Source: Actinoplanes sp. NBC_00393 (GTDB taxonomy: Bacteria > Actinomycetota > Actinomycetes > Mycobacteriales > Micromonosporaceae). From it: a stretch of 64,000 bases of DNA. The position numbers and the translations under genes were made by a program. Location of the stretch: NCBI RefSeq assembly GCF_036053395.1, contig NZ_CP107942.1, positions 9,828,001 to 9,892,000 on the forward strand, written 5' to 3'. Shown in pieces: positions 8,753-16,864 of this stretch (within the stretch, counting starts at the first letter, position 1; every line of letters begins with the position of its first letter). The notes under the pieces are model-generated. The model searched no databases. It was given only the letters and a program-made list of their open reading frames with translations, and was not told the origin of the DNA.

Positions 8753-10225
8753 ATGGCCGAGTTGTCGTGCGAGGTTCTGGTGGTGGGTGCCGGCCCGACC
8801 GGCCTGATGCTCGCCAACTGGCTGACCCGGCTCGGGGTGCACGTGCTCGTCGCGGACGGCAAGGACGGCCCGACGCGCGAGTCCCGGGCCCTCGTCGTGC
8901 AGGCCCGCAGCCTGGAGATCTACGACCAGCTCGGCGTCGGTGACCAGGTGCTGGAGGCAGCGCACCGGGCCGAGGCGCTCGCGCCCGGGTTCGGTGCGCG
9001 GGCCTTCGGCCGGATCCCGATCGGGGCGCTCGGCGCCGGGGTGACGCCGCATCCGTACATCGAGATCCTCGAACAGAGCCGCAACGAGGAGATTCTCTAC
9101 GAGAACCTGCAGAAACTCGGCGGCGAGGTGTTCTGGGAGAGCCCGGTCACCGCGGTGGCACAGACCGAGGAGGGCATCGAGGCCAAGGTCGGCAACGACA
9201 CCGTACGGGCCCGCTTCTGCGTCGGCTGCGACGGCGCGAACTCGACGGTCCGCCGATCCCGGCGCATCGACTTCGCCGGGATCACCAACCCGCACCGGTT
9301 CTTCGTGCTGGACGCGGTCGGTGCGACCGGCCTGGTGCCCGGGGCGGTCAACGCCCGGCCGGACGGCGAGGACTTCCTGCTCGCCTTCCCGATGCGCGGC
9401 GAACGGAACTGGCGGCTGATCGGGCTGGTCCGCGACGTCGACTCGGACGGCGTCCTGGACGAGGACGACGCCCGGACCCGGATGCGGCAGACGTTCGGCG
9501 TCGACTACGAGCGGGCCCGCTGGTTCGCGACGTACCGCGTGCACCACCGGGTGGCGGCGGCCTTCCGGGACGGCCCGTTCCTGCTGGCCGGCGATGCCGC
9601 CCATGTGCATTCGCCGGTCGGCGGCCAGGGCATGAACACCGGCCTGCAGGATGCCCACAACCTGGCCTTCAAACTCGCCGACGTGCTGCGCGGCCGGCGC
9701 CGCGACAGCTGGCTGGATCGGTACGAGGCGGAGCGGCGCCCGGTCGCCCGGACGCTCGTGGCCACCACGGACCGTCTGTTCGGCTTCATCACGTCGAATC
9801 GGCTCCCGTCCCGGCTGCTGCGCCGGGTCGGCATCCCGCTGCTGGCGCCGTTGGCCGTACGTCTGCTGCCCCGCTCTTCCGGCGGCTCCCGGCTCTTCCA
9901 GTACGTGTCGCAGATCCGCATCCACTACCGCCTCGACCCGGGGGCCTCCGGCGGCCGCCGGGACCCGGTCATCGGCCGTCGGCTCCCGTGGACCGGCGGC
10001 AACTATCCGGCCCTGCAGGCCGCCTCCTGGCAGATCCACGGGTACGGCGGAGTGGCCCCGGAAAGTGCCCCTGACCTGGGGATACCGGTCCATGTCTTCC
10101 CGCCGGCGCCGTACACCGGCCTGCGCCCCGGCCTGTTCTACCTGGTTCGGCCGGACGGCTTCGTCGCGGCCCGCGCCGAGCCCGCCGAGGCGGAGGAACT
10201 ATTCCGGTACGCGATGGCTCGTTGA
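8753..10225 (+). CDS. FAD-dependent aromatic monooxygenase
   Basis: A 490-residue flavoprotein of the UbiH/PheA/TfdB hydroxylase family. The FAD dinucleotide site is VVGAGPTGLMLANWL near the N-terminus. A DG-type motif follows in CVGCDGANSTVRR, and the FAD ribityl site is LLAGDAAHVHSPVGGQGMN. The C-terminal 120 residues resemble the thioredoxin-like domain of phenol hydroxylases. Its expected chemistry is NADPH- and O2-dependent hydroxylation of an aromatic or polyketide substrate, which cannot be identified here. It has no visible biosynthetic partner genes, so a catabolic or detoxifying role is as likely as a biosynthetic one. Confidence 0.88.
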   Translation: MAELSCEVLVVGAGPTGLMLANWLTRLGVHVLVADGKDGPTRESRALVVQARSLEIYDQLGVGDQVLEAAHRAEALAPGFGARAFGRIPIGALGAGVTPHPYIEILEQSRNEEILYENLQKLGGEVFWESPVTAVAQTEEGIEAKVGNDTVRARFCVGCDGANSTVRRSRRIDFAGITNPHRFFVLDAVGATGLVPGAVNARPDGEDFLLAFPMRGERNWRLIGLVRDVDSDGVLDEDDARTRMRQTFGVDYERARWFATYRVHHRVAAAFRDGPFLLAGDAAHVHSPVGGQGMNTGLQDAHNLAFKLADVLRGRRRDSWLDRYEAERRPVARTLVATTDRLFGFITSNRLPSRLLRRVGIPLLAPLAVRLLPRSSGGSRLFQYVSQIRIHYRLDPGASGGRRDPVIGRRLPWTGGNYPALQAASWQIHGYGGVAPESAPDLGIPVHVFPPAPYTGLRPGLFYLVRPDGFVAARAEPAEAEELFRYAMAR

Positions 10226-10264
10226 TCTGTGGCGGTGGCGATCAATCCTGTTAGGATTTCGAAC

Positions 10265-10561
10265 ATGCGTTCGAAGAGTGCTCCCGCTGCAGCCAGCCGC
10301 GTGGTCCGGGTCATGCCCGCCGGCCCGCGAGACACCCTCGACCGGCTCCGGACACGCGATCGGATCGAGTCGATCGCACGGCTGCGGGTCGCGGCCCGCG
10401 CTCTGGGTGACGTGGACGTCTCGGGGTGGGACGACGCCACCCTCCACGACCATCTGGAGGAGTTGTCCAAGGTGCTCTGCGCCCTCGACTCCGAGCTCAC
10501 CCGGGTCGCCGACGCGGTGCGGGCCAAGGGCTTCCGGGTCACCGAGCCGAGAGCAGCCTGA
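10265..10561 (+). CDS. small conserved hypothetical protein, 98 aa
   Basis: A 98-residue protein with a basic N-terminal third (RSKSAPAAASRVVRVMPAGPR) and a helical remainder (RDRIESIARLRVAARALGD, LHDHLEELSKVLCALDSEL). The second half looks like a helical hairpin. No known domain is recognised. ATG 10265 was chosen because an AGGA lies 11 bases upstream, although an in-frame GTG at 10229 is possible. It sits alone between the monooxygenase and DNA ligase genes on the same strand. Confidence 0.6.
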   Translation: MRSKSAPAAASRVVRVMPAGPRDTLDRLRTRDRIESIARLRVAARALGDVDVSGWDDATLHDHLEELSKVLCALDSELTRVADAVRAKGFRVTEPRAA

Positions 10562-10606
10562 GCACCGGGCCCCGGATTGTCGTACCCGGCTGCCAGGATG
10601 GGTCTC

Positions 10607-12136
10607 GTGCGCTTCCTCGACATAGCTGCCACCTCGGCGGCCGTCAGCGCGACCTCCGGCCGCAAGGCCAAGATCGAGCTGCTGGCCGACGCCCTGCGCC
10701 GTCTCGAGCCCGGCGAGATCACCGCCGGGTCCGCCTACCTGGCCGGTGAGCTGCGCCAACGGCAGACCGGTGTCGGCTACGCGAGCCTGCGCGACCTGCC
10801 ACCACCAGCCGCCGAGGCCACTCTCACCGTGGCCGCCGTCGACGCCGCGATCGCCGAGCTGTCGGTGATTGCCGGCGCCGGCTCGCAGGCCCGCCGGCGT
10901 CAGCTGATCGGCGCCCTCTTCGGCGCGGCCACCGAGGATGAGCAGCGGCTGCTGGTCGGCCTGTTCGGCGGCGAGCTCCGCCAGGGCGCCCAGGCCGGCC
11001 TGCTGGCCGAGGCGATCGCCTCGGCCGCCCAGGTGCCGGCCACCGCCGTGCGCCGGGCGCTCCTGCTCGCCGGCGATCTCAAGCAGGTCGCCGCCGCGGC
11101 GCTCACCGGCGGCGCCGCCGCGCTGGCCGAGATCCATCTGCGGGTCGGCACCCCGCTGAGCCCGATGCTGGCCAGCAGCGCCCCAGATGTCGCCGCCGCC
11201 TTGGCAGCCACCGGCACGCCCGCGATCGTCGACACCAAACTCGACGGCATCCGCATCCAGGTGCACCGCTCCGGCGACGAGGTGGCCGTCTTCACCCGCA
11301 GCCTGGACGACATCACCGCCCGCCTGCCCGACGTGGTCGCCGCGGTCCGCGCGCTGCCGGTCCGCGAGGTCATCCTCGACGGCGAGGCCATGGCGTTGGA
11401 CGCGAGCGGGCGCCCCCGACCGTTCCAGGAGATCTCCAGCCGGGCCGCCACCCGCGGAGCAACGTCCGACGTCGCCCTGGTGCCCTACTTCTTCGATCTC
11501 CTCCATCTCGACGGCACCGACCTGCTCGACGAGCCCGGCCGGGTGCGCTGGGCCGCCCTCGCCGACACCCTCCCGGCCGACCTGACCGTCGGCCGCGAGA
11601 CAGCCGAGACCCCAGAGCAGGCCGCCGCCGCATTCGCCGCCGCCCTGGCCGCCGGCCAGGAGGGCGTGGTCGTCAAATCCCCCGACGCGCCCTACGACGT
11701 GGGCCGCCGAGGCGCCGCCTGGGTCAAGGTGAAGCCCCGCCACACCCTGGACCTGGTCGTCCTGGCCGTCGAGTGGGGCCACGGCCGCCGGCGCGGCTGG
11801 CTCTCCAACCTGCACCTGGGCGCGCGCGACCCACGCACCGGCGAGTTCATCATGCTCGGCAAGACGTTCAAGGGCCTCACCGACGAGCTGCTGCGCTGGC
11901 AGACCGAGCGCTTCAAGGAGCTGGCCGTCTCCGACAACGGCTGGGTCGTCCAGGTCCGCCCCGAACAGGTCGTCGAAATCGCCTTCGACGGCGTCCAGAC
12001 CTCCCCTCGCTACCCCGGCGGCGTCGCGCTGCGCTTCGCGCGGGTGCTCCGCTACCGCGACGACAAGCCGGCCGCCGAAGCCGACACCATCGACATGGTC
12101 CGCACGATCGGCGGCCACCAGCCACCCGCCAGCTGA
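10607..12136 (+). CDS. ATP-dependent DNA ligase (LigB-type)
   Basis: A 509-residue nucleotidyltransferase that seals nicked DNA with ATP. An N-terminal helical DNA-binding domain (about 1-200) precedes the adenylation domain. The lysine of motif I lies in TKLDGIR (K211), with further motifs in EVILDGEAM, LVPYFFDLLHL, EGVVVKS and AWVKVKP. The C-terminal OB fold follows. Length and order match mycobacterial LigB, a non-essential ligase beside NAD-dependent LigA. The GTG at 10607 has AGGA eight bases upstream and gives the family N-terminus; ATG 10598 and TTG 10577 are weaker alternatives. Accessory repair or recombination is the likely role. Confidence 0.93.
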   Translation: MRFLDIAATSAAVSATSGRKAKIELLADALRRLEPGEITAGSAYLAGELRQRQTGVGYASLRDLPPPAAEATLTVAAVDAAIAELSVIAGAGSQARRRQLIGALFGAATEDEQRLLVGLFGGELRQGAQAGLLAEAIASAAQVPATAVRRALLLAGDLKQVAAAALTGGAAALAEIHLRVGTPLSPMLASSAPDVAAALAATGTPAIVDTKLDGIRIQVHRSGDEVAVFTRSLDDITARLPDVVAAVRALPVREVILDGEAMALDASGRPRPFQEISSRAATRGATSDVALVPYFFDLLHLDGTDLLDEPGRVRWAALADTLPADLTVGRETAETPEQAAAAFAAALAAGQEGVVVKSPDAPYDVGRRGAAWVKVKPRHTLDLVVLAVEWGHGRRRGWLSNLHLGARDPRTGEFIMLGKTFKGLTDELLRWQTERFKELAVSDNGWVVQVRPEQVVEIAFDGVQTSPRYPGGVALRFARVLRYRDDKPAAEADTIDMVRTIGGHQPPAS

Positions 12137-12318
12137 CCTCAGCCCCTGACCTCGCGCCGCCCGCTCACCGACCTCGGGCCGCCCGCTGGCCGCTCGACTC
12201 TTTGGCTGCCCGCTGCCCGCTGCCCGCTCGCTCTGGGCTGCCCGCTGACACCCTCGGGCCGCCAGTTGGGGCCACCCACCGGCGGCTGGAGCTCCGGCCT
12301 CACTCCTTACCGCTGCAG
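12137..12318. repeat. degenerate short-repeat intergenic stretch
   Basis: This gene-free stretch after the ligase gene holds loosely repeated copies of a GGSYGCCCGCT-like motif, including a run of GCCCGCT GCCCGCT GCCCGCT near 12208-12230. No open frame with coding character is present. It leads into the two related hairpin repeats. Function is unknown; slippage-prone low-complexity DNA is the simplest reading. Confidence 0.5.
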
Positions 12319-12364
12319 ATCTTGGGCGCTGATACACCCTCCGCGGTGTAAAGAAACCCAAGAT
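12319..12364. repeat. nested palindrome, copy A of a two-copy intergenic repeat
   Basis: ATCTTGGG at 12319-12326 pairs perfectly with CCCAAGAT at 12357-12364. Inside it TACACC at 12333-12338 pairs with GGTGTA at 12345-12350 around CTCCGC. The nested dyad lies between the converging ligase gene (+) and the 140-aa membrane protein gene (-). It could terminate transcription, but it has no T-run on either side. A related copy starts 62 bases later. Confidence 0.7.
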
Positions 12365-12379
12365 TGACCATCCGCAACG

Positions 12380-12426
12380 GATCTTGGGCGTCTGGGCACA
12401 CGCGAGTGGGGTCAAAGACACAAGAG
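12380..12426. repeat. diverged copy B of the intergenic repeat
   Basis: This copy begins with the same 11 bases as copy A (GATCTTGGGCG) and ends with CACAAGAG where copy A has CCCAAGAT. The middle is diverged and the inner palindrome is largely lost. The two copies form an imperfect direct repeat, suggesting a mobile or duplicated intergenic module. Confidence 0.55.
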
Positions 12427-12517
12427 CGCAGCGCGGCAAGGCGCTCATCGCCACTTCCGATCGACCGTAGCCCGACTGCTGCTGCCAGAAGGCCAACCCG
12501 GACCCGGTCGCCCGCCC

Positions 12518-12940
12518 TTACAGGGCGGCCAGACTCCGGACGTAGTTGACCTGCTGATTGATCGAGGTCACATCGCCTTCGTCACGGATCGGGATGCGGG
12601 CCACGTACTGAAGCTGGCCGCTCGTGACGATCACGTGCACCATCCCCTGCGGCACGGACTCCTTCACCAGCAGGAGCAGCAGACTCAGCCCGGCAGTCAC
12701 GCAGATGCCGACGAAAGCCAGAACCTTCGCCCACGGCGGGATCCGCCGCCGCATCGGCCAGTGCTCGGTGACCTGCCATTGGGAGCCGGCCAGCGGGAAG
12801 TCACCGACCGGGGTCCGGACCACCGAGGACGTGATCTCGATCTCGGCGATCTCCACGATCACCGGCCCGGGTGCCGCCGGAGCGGAGGGGACCGGGGCGG
12901 GCGTGGGCACGCTCCACGGATCACCCGGCGGAATGCTCAT
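12518..12940 (-). CDS. single-pass membrane protein, unknown function
   Basis: A 140-residue protein with a Pro/Ala-rich N-terminal tail (about 1-30), a short beta-rich segment (VIVEIAEIEITSSVVRTPVG), one transmembrane helix near residues 72-93 (AKVLAFVGICVTAGLSLLLL), and an outer C-terminal region of about 45 residues. No enzymatic motif is seen. It is convergent with the ligase gene and 42 bp downstream of the SURF1 gene on the same strand, so it may share that transcript. I do not recognise the family. Confidence 0.72.
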   Translation of the reverse strand: MSIPPGDPWSVPTPAPVPSAPAAPGPVIVEIAEIEITSSVVRTPVGDFPLAGSQWQVTEHWPMRRRIPPWAKVLAFVGICVTAGLSLLLLLVKESVPQGMVHVIVTSGQLQYVARIPIRDEGDVTSINQQVNYVRSLAAL

Positions 12941-12982
12941 GCCCGCGACACTAATCGGCGCGGCGCAGCACCGCGAGACAGC

Positions 12983-13978
12983 CTATTCGTCGCGCGGCGC
13001 CGACTCCGCGACCACCGCAGCGGCCCGCCGCTGGTCCGCCTCCTCAACGCGGTCCCGCGAACGTTCCGCGCGCTGATCGGCCTCCTCGACCCGGTCCAGC
13101 GGGCGGTGGGCGCGCCGTTGGTCGGCTTCCTCGACCCGGTCGCGTGGGGCACGCGCGCGCCGCTGATCGGCTTCTTCGACCCGGTCGCGGCGGGCCGGAG
13201 CGGCCGGCCTCTTCTCCACCGGCCCGTTCACGCCCTGAGCCTCGCGGCGCGCCTGCCACCCGTACAAGAAAAAGGCCATCACCGCGAAGATCCACCACTG
13301 GACCGCATAGCCACCGTTCTGCCAGGCGTCCTCGTGTGAGATCGGCACCGCAACGAACGCCGGATCGGCGGCCGGCGTCTGCGAAGTCAGGAGGACATAT
13401 GCCCCATAAACCGGAAACGGCAACTCGGTGGCGAGGCGCGGCATGTTGAGCCGGCGGGTGTCCAGCCGGCCGTCCCGGCGCTCCACGACAGCGGGTCGAC
13501 TTTCCGACAGGTGAATCTGGCCCTCGACCGTCACCGTGCCGGTCGGTGCTGCCGGAACTTCCGGTGCGGCCAAGGCGCCACCGGGTGGGGCGGGGACCCA
13601 TCCGCGATCGACGAGGATCGCCGTCCCGTCGTCCAGGAGCAGCGGTGTGACGATCTCGAAGCCCACCTTGTCGCCGACCGTGCGGCCCCGGGCCTGGATC
13701 TCGTGCGCCGGGTCGTACCGGCCGGTCATCGTCACCTTTGTCCAGGCCAGAGCTTTGCCGGGGGCCGCGCCGGGGGTGCCGGCGACGGTCGGCGCGGCGA
13801 GCACGGCACTCAGCGGGACGGCTGCAGCGGCATTCGCCGAGTCGATCCGTTCATTGATGGCGGTGCGCTCGTGATACCGGCTCAGCTGCCAGTTGCCGAG
13901 CATCACCATGACGATCGAGGCGACGACGGTGAGCGCGGCCGCGGCGAGCCAGCGGGGCGTCAGCAGGAACCGGTACAC
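12983..13978 (-). CDS. SURF1-family cytochrome oxidase assembly protein with a repeat tail
   Basis: A 331-residue membrane protein. The first helix is LAAAALTVVASIVMVMLGNW with the SURF1 signature GNWQLSRYHER. An extracytoplasmic domain follows (GRYDPAHEIQARGRTVG, ILVDRGWVP), and the second helix is near residues 227-243 (WWIFAVMAFFLYGWQARRE). SURF1 assists haem a insertion into aa3-type oxidase. After the second helix this protein continues for about 85 charged residues holding four copies of a DRVEEADQR unit, which normal SURF1 proteins lack. The tail should lie in the cytoplasm and is probably helical or disordered. The DNA repeats that encode it run 13010-13210. Confidence 0.9.
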   Translation of the reverse strand: MYRFLLTPRWLAAAALTVVASIVMVMLGNWQLSRYHERTAINERIDSANAAAAVPLSAVLAAPTVAGTPGAAPGKALAWTKVTMTGRYDPAHEIQARGRTVGDKVGFEIVTPLLLDDGTAILVDRGWVPAPPGGALAAPEVPAAPTGTVTVEGQIHLSESRPAVVERRDGRLDTRRLNMPRLATELPFPVYGAYVLLTSQTPAADPAFVAVPISHEDAWQNGGYAVQWWIFAVMAFFLYGWQARREAQGVNGPVEKRPAAPARRDRVEEADQRRARAPRDRVEEADQRRAHRPLDRVEEADQRAERSRDRVEEADQRRAAAVVAESAPRDE

Positions 13979-14087
13979 GCCCCGAGGCTACCTGGCCAGG
14001 CGGTGTCGTCGGCCGCAGCCAGGTAGTGTGCGACATCCGGCAGGCAATACCACCTGACTGCCGATCGCGGAATCCTCGGGGGAGACA

Positions 14088-16604
14088 TTGATCACCGCCC
14101 AGCCACGTCTGGTCGTGAGCGCGCCGGCGTCCGGCCACGGCAAGACAGCGATCGCTGTCGGGCTGCTCGCCGCATTGACGGCGCGTGGCGTACCGACTGC
14201 GGGTTTCAAGGTCGGCCCGGATCACACCGACGCCGCGTACCTCGGGCTGGCCGCCGGCCGCCCCGGCCGCAACCTGGACCCCCGCCTGGTCGGCGCGCAG
14301 CGCGTCGCGCCGCTGTTCGCGCACGGCGCAGCCGGCGCGCAGCTGGCCGTCATCGAGGGCGCGATGGGGTTGTTCGACAGTCTCACCGGGCAGCCGGAGA
14401 TCGACGGTACGGCCGCTGTCGCCGCAACTCTGCGTGCCCCGGTGGTGCTGGTGGTGGACGTCGCCGCGATGGGCCACTCGCTTGCCGCGCTGGTGCACGG
14501 CTTCCGGATGTTCGACGAGATGGTGCACCTCGGTGGCGTCATCCTCAACCGGGTCGCCTCGCCGCGGCACGAGCAGATGCTGCGCAGCGCCATGGACGAC
14601 ATCGGCATGCCCGTGCTGGGTGCGCTGCACCGTGGTGACCTGCCGAGCGTGCTGCCGGCCCGGGTGCACGGCCTCGTGCCGGTCGCGCACCGCACCGTCG
14701 AGGCCGGCCGCGCGGTGCGCCGGCTGGGCGAAGCGGTCGCCGGCATGCTGGACATGGACCGGCTGATGGCCCTCGCCGGCTCCGCGCCGACGCTGCCCGG
14801 GCCGATCTGGACGCCGGCCGAGGTGATCGGCGGCGAGGTCTTCGATCAGCGGCCGCTGATCGCCCTGGCCGGGGGCCAGGGCGCCCCTTACACCTACGTG
14901 GAGACGGCCGAGCTGCTCACCGCGGCCGGTGCGGATGTCGCAGTCGTCGATCCGCTGCGTGACGAGGCACTGCCGGCAGGAACGCGGGCGTTGATCGTGG
15001 GTGCGGGTCTCCCTGAGGGGTACGCCGAGGAGCTCTCCGCCAATCACCGGCTCAGCGCGGACGTCGCCCAGTTCGCCCGGGACGGCTGGCCGGTCGTGGC
15101 CGAGGGCATCGCGCTCTCGTGGCTGGGCCGGGAACTCGACGGCCGCCCGATGTGCGGCGTCCTGGACGCCACCGCGGCCACCGGCGAACAGACCGTCGCC
15201 GGCTACCGCGAGGCGACCGCGCCGGGCACCTCGGTGCTGGCGCCGGCCGGTGCTCGCATCACCGGCTACAAGCACCATCGCGCGATCGTCGCTCCGCGGG
15301 CCGGCGCGAACCCGGCGTGGACCTGGTCCGGCGGCAACCCGGAAGGTTTCGTCTGGCGGCAGGTCCACGCTTCCCAGCTCGGCCTCCACTGGGCGGCCGC
15401 TCCAGAGATCGCGAACCGGCTGGTCGCCGCGGCGCTCGCCGGCCCGCAGACAGGGTCGCCGTCCGGTCCGGGTCCGTCCGGCCCCGGCGGCCCGGTACGC
15501 GAGACGCTGCCCTCCAACCCGGCGATGCAACCCGGCCCGGCGATGCAGCCCAGCCCTGCCATGCCGCCCGGCCCGGGGACACAGCCCAGCCCGGTCATGC
15601 AGCCTAGCCCGGCGATGGCATCCGGCCAGCCGGTGCCCAGTGGCTTCTCGGGCCCGCCCGCCGGCCCATCAGGCCCGCCCAACCAGGCTGGTTTCCCCGG
15701 CCCTCAGTCCTCCGGAGCACCGGGACATGCAGGCTTTCCAGGCCCGGCTGGTTCCTCCGGAGCACCGGGACATGCCGGCTTCCCAGGCCCGGCTGGTTCC
15801 TCCGGAGCACCGGGACATGCCCGCTTTCCAGGCCCGGCTGGTTCGTCCGGAGCGCCGAGTCAGGCCGATTTCCCCGGCTCCGCCGGTCCGTCCGGTGCAC
15901 CGGGACAAGGTGGTTTCCCTGCCTCCGGGCCGTCAGCGCATGCCGGTCCAGCCGGCGCACCTGGACAGGGTGGTTTTCCGGGCTCGGGGCACGGCGGCGC
16001 TCCTGGTCCGTCGGGTGCACCGGGGCACAGTGGTTTCCCGAGCTCCGGGCCGTCGGGGCACGCCGGTCCGTCCGGCACGCCCGGACAAGGTGGTTACCCG
16101 GGTACCGGACCGTCAGGGGCGCCGGGGCACGCCGGATTCTCCGGCCCGCCCGGACCCACCGGTTTCCCGGTTTCGCCCGCCGGCCAGGCCGGACCGCCCG
16201 GACCGATGCCGCCGCTTCCCGGTACGCCGCTGCCGCCCGGTCCTGTTCCGGGGGCGCACGGACCGGGAACGGGGACGCACGGACCGGGAACCGGGGCGCA
16301 CGGACCGGGAACCGGGGCGCACGGACCGGGAACGGGGGCCCACGGACCGGGAATGCCTCCGGGTTCCCGCCCGGGCATGAACTCCGCCCTGCCTCCGCAC
16401 CTGGGCACCGAACCCGGTCCGGGACCTGTGCTGATCCCGGGGCCCGGCACGGTGACCGGTCCCGGTTACGGGCCGGGCAGCGCGCCCGGCTCGGGCGCGG
16501 GCGCGCCGCATGGTCCCGGTGAGGGAGTCGCGCCCGGCTCCGGTCCGGGTACACCCGGCATTCCGGACAGCCGCCCGACCGAGGACATCCCGATCCATTC
16601 CTGA
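14088..16604 (+). CDS. cobB: CobB-like cobyrinate a,c-diamide synthase with degenerate amidotransferase and collagen-like tail
   Basis: An 838-residue protein; typical CobB/CbiA is about 450. The ATP-binding domain is intact, with P-loop SAPASGHGKT, FKVGPDHTD and IEGAMGLFDS. In the C-terminal GATase region the usual AECGG nucleophile motif reads AEGIA: Glu339-Gly340, so the nucleophilic Cys is missing. The later GHEFH-type motif reads GYKHH and the ASYLHLHW-type motif reads ASQLGLHW. From about residue 450 the chain is Gly/Pro/Ser-rich with collagen-like units such as GAPGHAGFPGPAGSS and five 7-residue HGPGTGA-like units. It may use free ammonia, be a non-catalytic paralogue, or be a dedicated variant. 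The TTG start follows GGGGGAG. Confidence 0.85.
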   Translation: MITAQPRLVVSAPASGHGKTAIAVGLLAALTARGVPTAGFKVGPDHTDAAYLGLAAGRPGRNLDPRLVGAQRVAPLFAHGAAGAQLAVIEGAMGLFDSLTGQPEIDGTAAVAATLRAPVVLVVDVAAMGHSLAALVHGFRMFDEMVHLGGVILNRVASPRHEQMLRSAMDDIGMPVLGALHRGDLPSVLPARVHGLVPVAHRTVEAGRAVRRLGEAVAGMLDMDRLMALAGSAPTLPGPIWTPAEVIGGEVFDQRPLIALAGGQGAPYTYVETAELLTAAGADVAVVDPLRDEALPAGTRALIVGAGLPEGYAEELSANHRLSADVAQFARDGWPVVAEGIALSWLGRELDGRPMCGVLDATAATGEQTVAGYREATAPGTSVLAPAGARITGYKHHRAIVAPRAGANPAWTWSGGNPEGFVWRQVHASQLGLHWAAAPEIANRLVAAALAGPQTGSPSGPGPSGPGGPVRETLPSNPAMQPGPAMQPSPAMPPGPGTQPSPVMQPSPAMASGQPVPSGFSGPPAGPSGPPNQAGFPGPQSSGAPGHAGFPGPAGSSGAPGHAGFPGPAGSSGAPGHARFPGPAGSSGAPSQADFPGSAGPSGAPGQGGFPASGPSAHAGPAGAPGQGGFPGSGHGGAPGPSGAPGHSGFPSSGPSGHAGPSGTPGQGGYPGTGPSGAPGHAGFSGPPGPTGFPVSPAGQAGPPGPMPPLPGTPLPPGPVPGAHGPGTGTHGPGTGAHGPGTGAHGPGTGAHGPGMPPGSRPGMNSALPPHLGTEPGPGPVLIPGPGTVTGPGYGPGSAPGSGAGAPHGPGEGVAPGSGPGTPGIPDSRPTEDIPIHS
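16257..16361 (+). repeat. 21-bp coding tandem repeat in the CobB-like tail
   Basis: Five successive 21-bp units begin at 16257, 16278, 16299, 16320 and 16341. They share CACGGACCGGGAA and encode HGPGTGA/T heptads. In-register units keep the frame open. This is one of two repeat blocks in the tail; the other, about 15717-15860, encodes near-identical GAPGHAGFPGPAGSS blocks. Confidence 0.85.
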
Positions 16605-16619
16605 AAGTTGGTCGCCGCC

Positions 16620-16798
16620 GGAAGATCCACCGCTGGTGGTGGCAGTCGCTGGAAGCGGCCCAGCGCCCCGAGGCGAACGGGAAGATCCACCGCTGGTGGG
16701 GGCCGTTGCTGGAAGCGGCCCAGCGCCCCGAGGCGACAGGAAGATCCACCGCTGGTGGTGGTCGCCGCCGGAAGCGGCCCAGCGTGCGAAAGGCGAAT
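16620..16798. repeat. three 60-bp tandem repeats with two hairpins each
   Basis: Copies start at about 16620, 16680 and 16740; the first two match at nearly every base and the third is slightly shorter and diverged at its end. Each unit contains CCACCGCTGGTGG, a 5-bp stem on a 3-base loop, and GCTGG...CCAGC, a second hairpin. The third copy has lost part of the second stem. The array fills the gap between the CobB-like gene and the TIGR03086 gene. Possible roles are mRNA stabilisation, termination or none. Confidence 0.85.
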
Positions 16799-16864
16799 CG
16801 CCGACGGCGAAAGTGTCGTACCCCACTCGTAACGTGGGGCCTACGACAACCGTAGGAGGCGATC

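Noticed and set aside
5890..8862. A 990-codon open frame on the minus strand.
   Set aside because: It lies opposite cobQ, the M48 protease and the M20 peptidase, all with clear catalytic motifs. Its own translation is Arg/His/Gly/Val-rich without any motif, as expected of an antisense frame in very GC-rich DNA.
10199..12496. A 765-codon minus-strand frame.
   Set aside because: It runs opposite the DNA ligase gene, which has all nucleotidyltransferase motifs. The shadow is Gly/Ala/Val-rich without domains.
13979..14087. Cobalamin riboswitch upstream of the CobB-like gene.
   Set aside because: The 109-base gap to the divergent SURF1 gene is shorter than a full riboswitch, and no B12-box was recognised.
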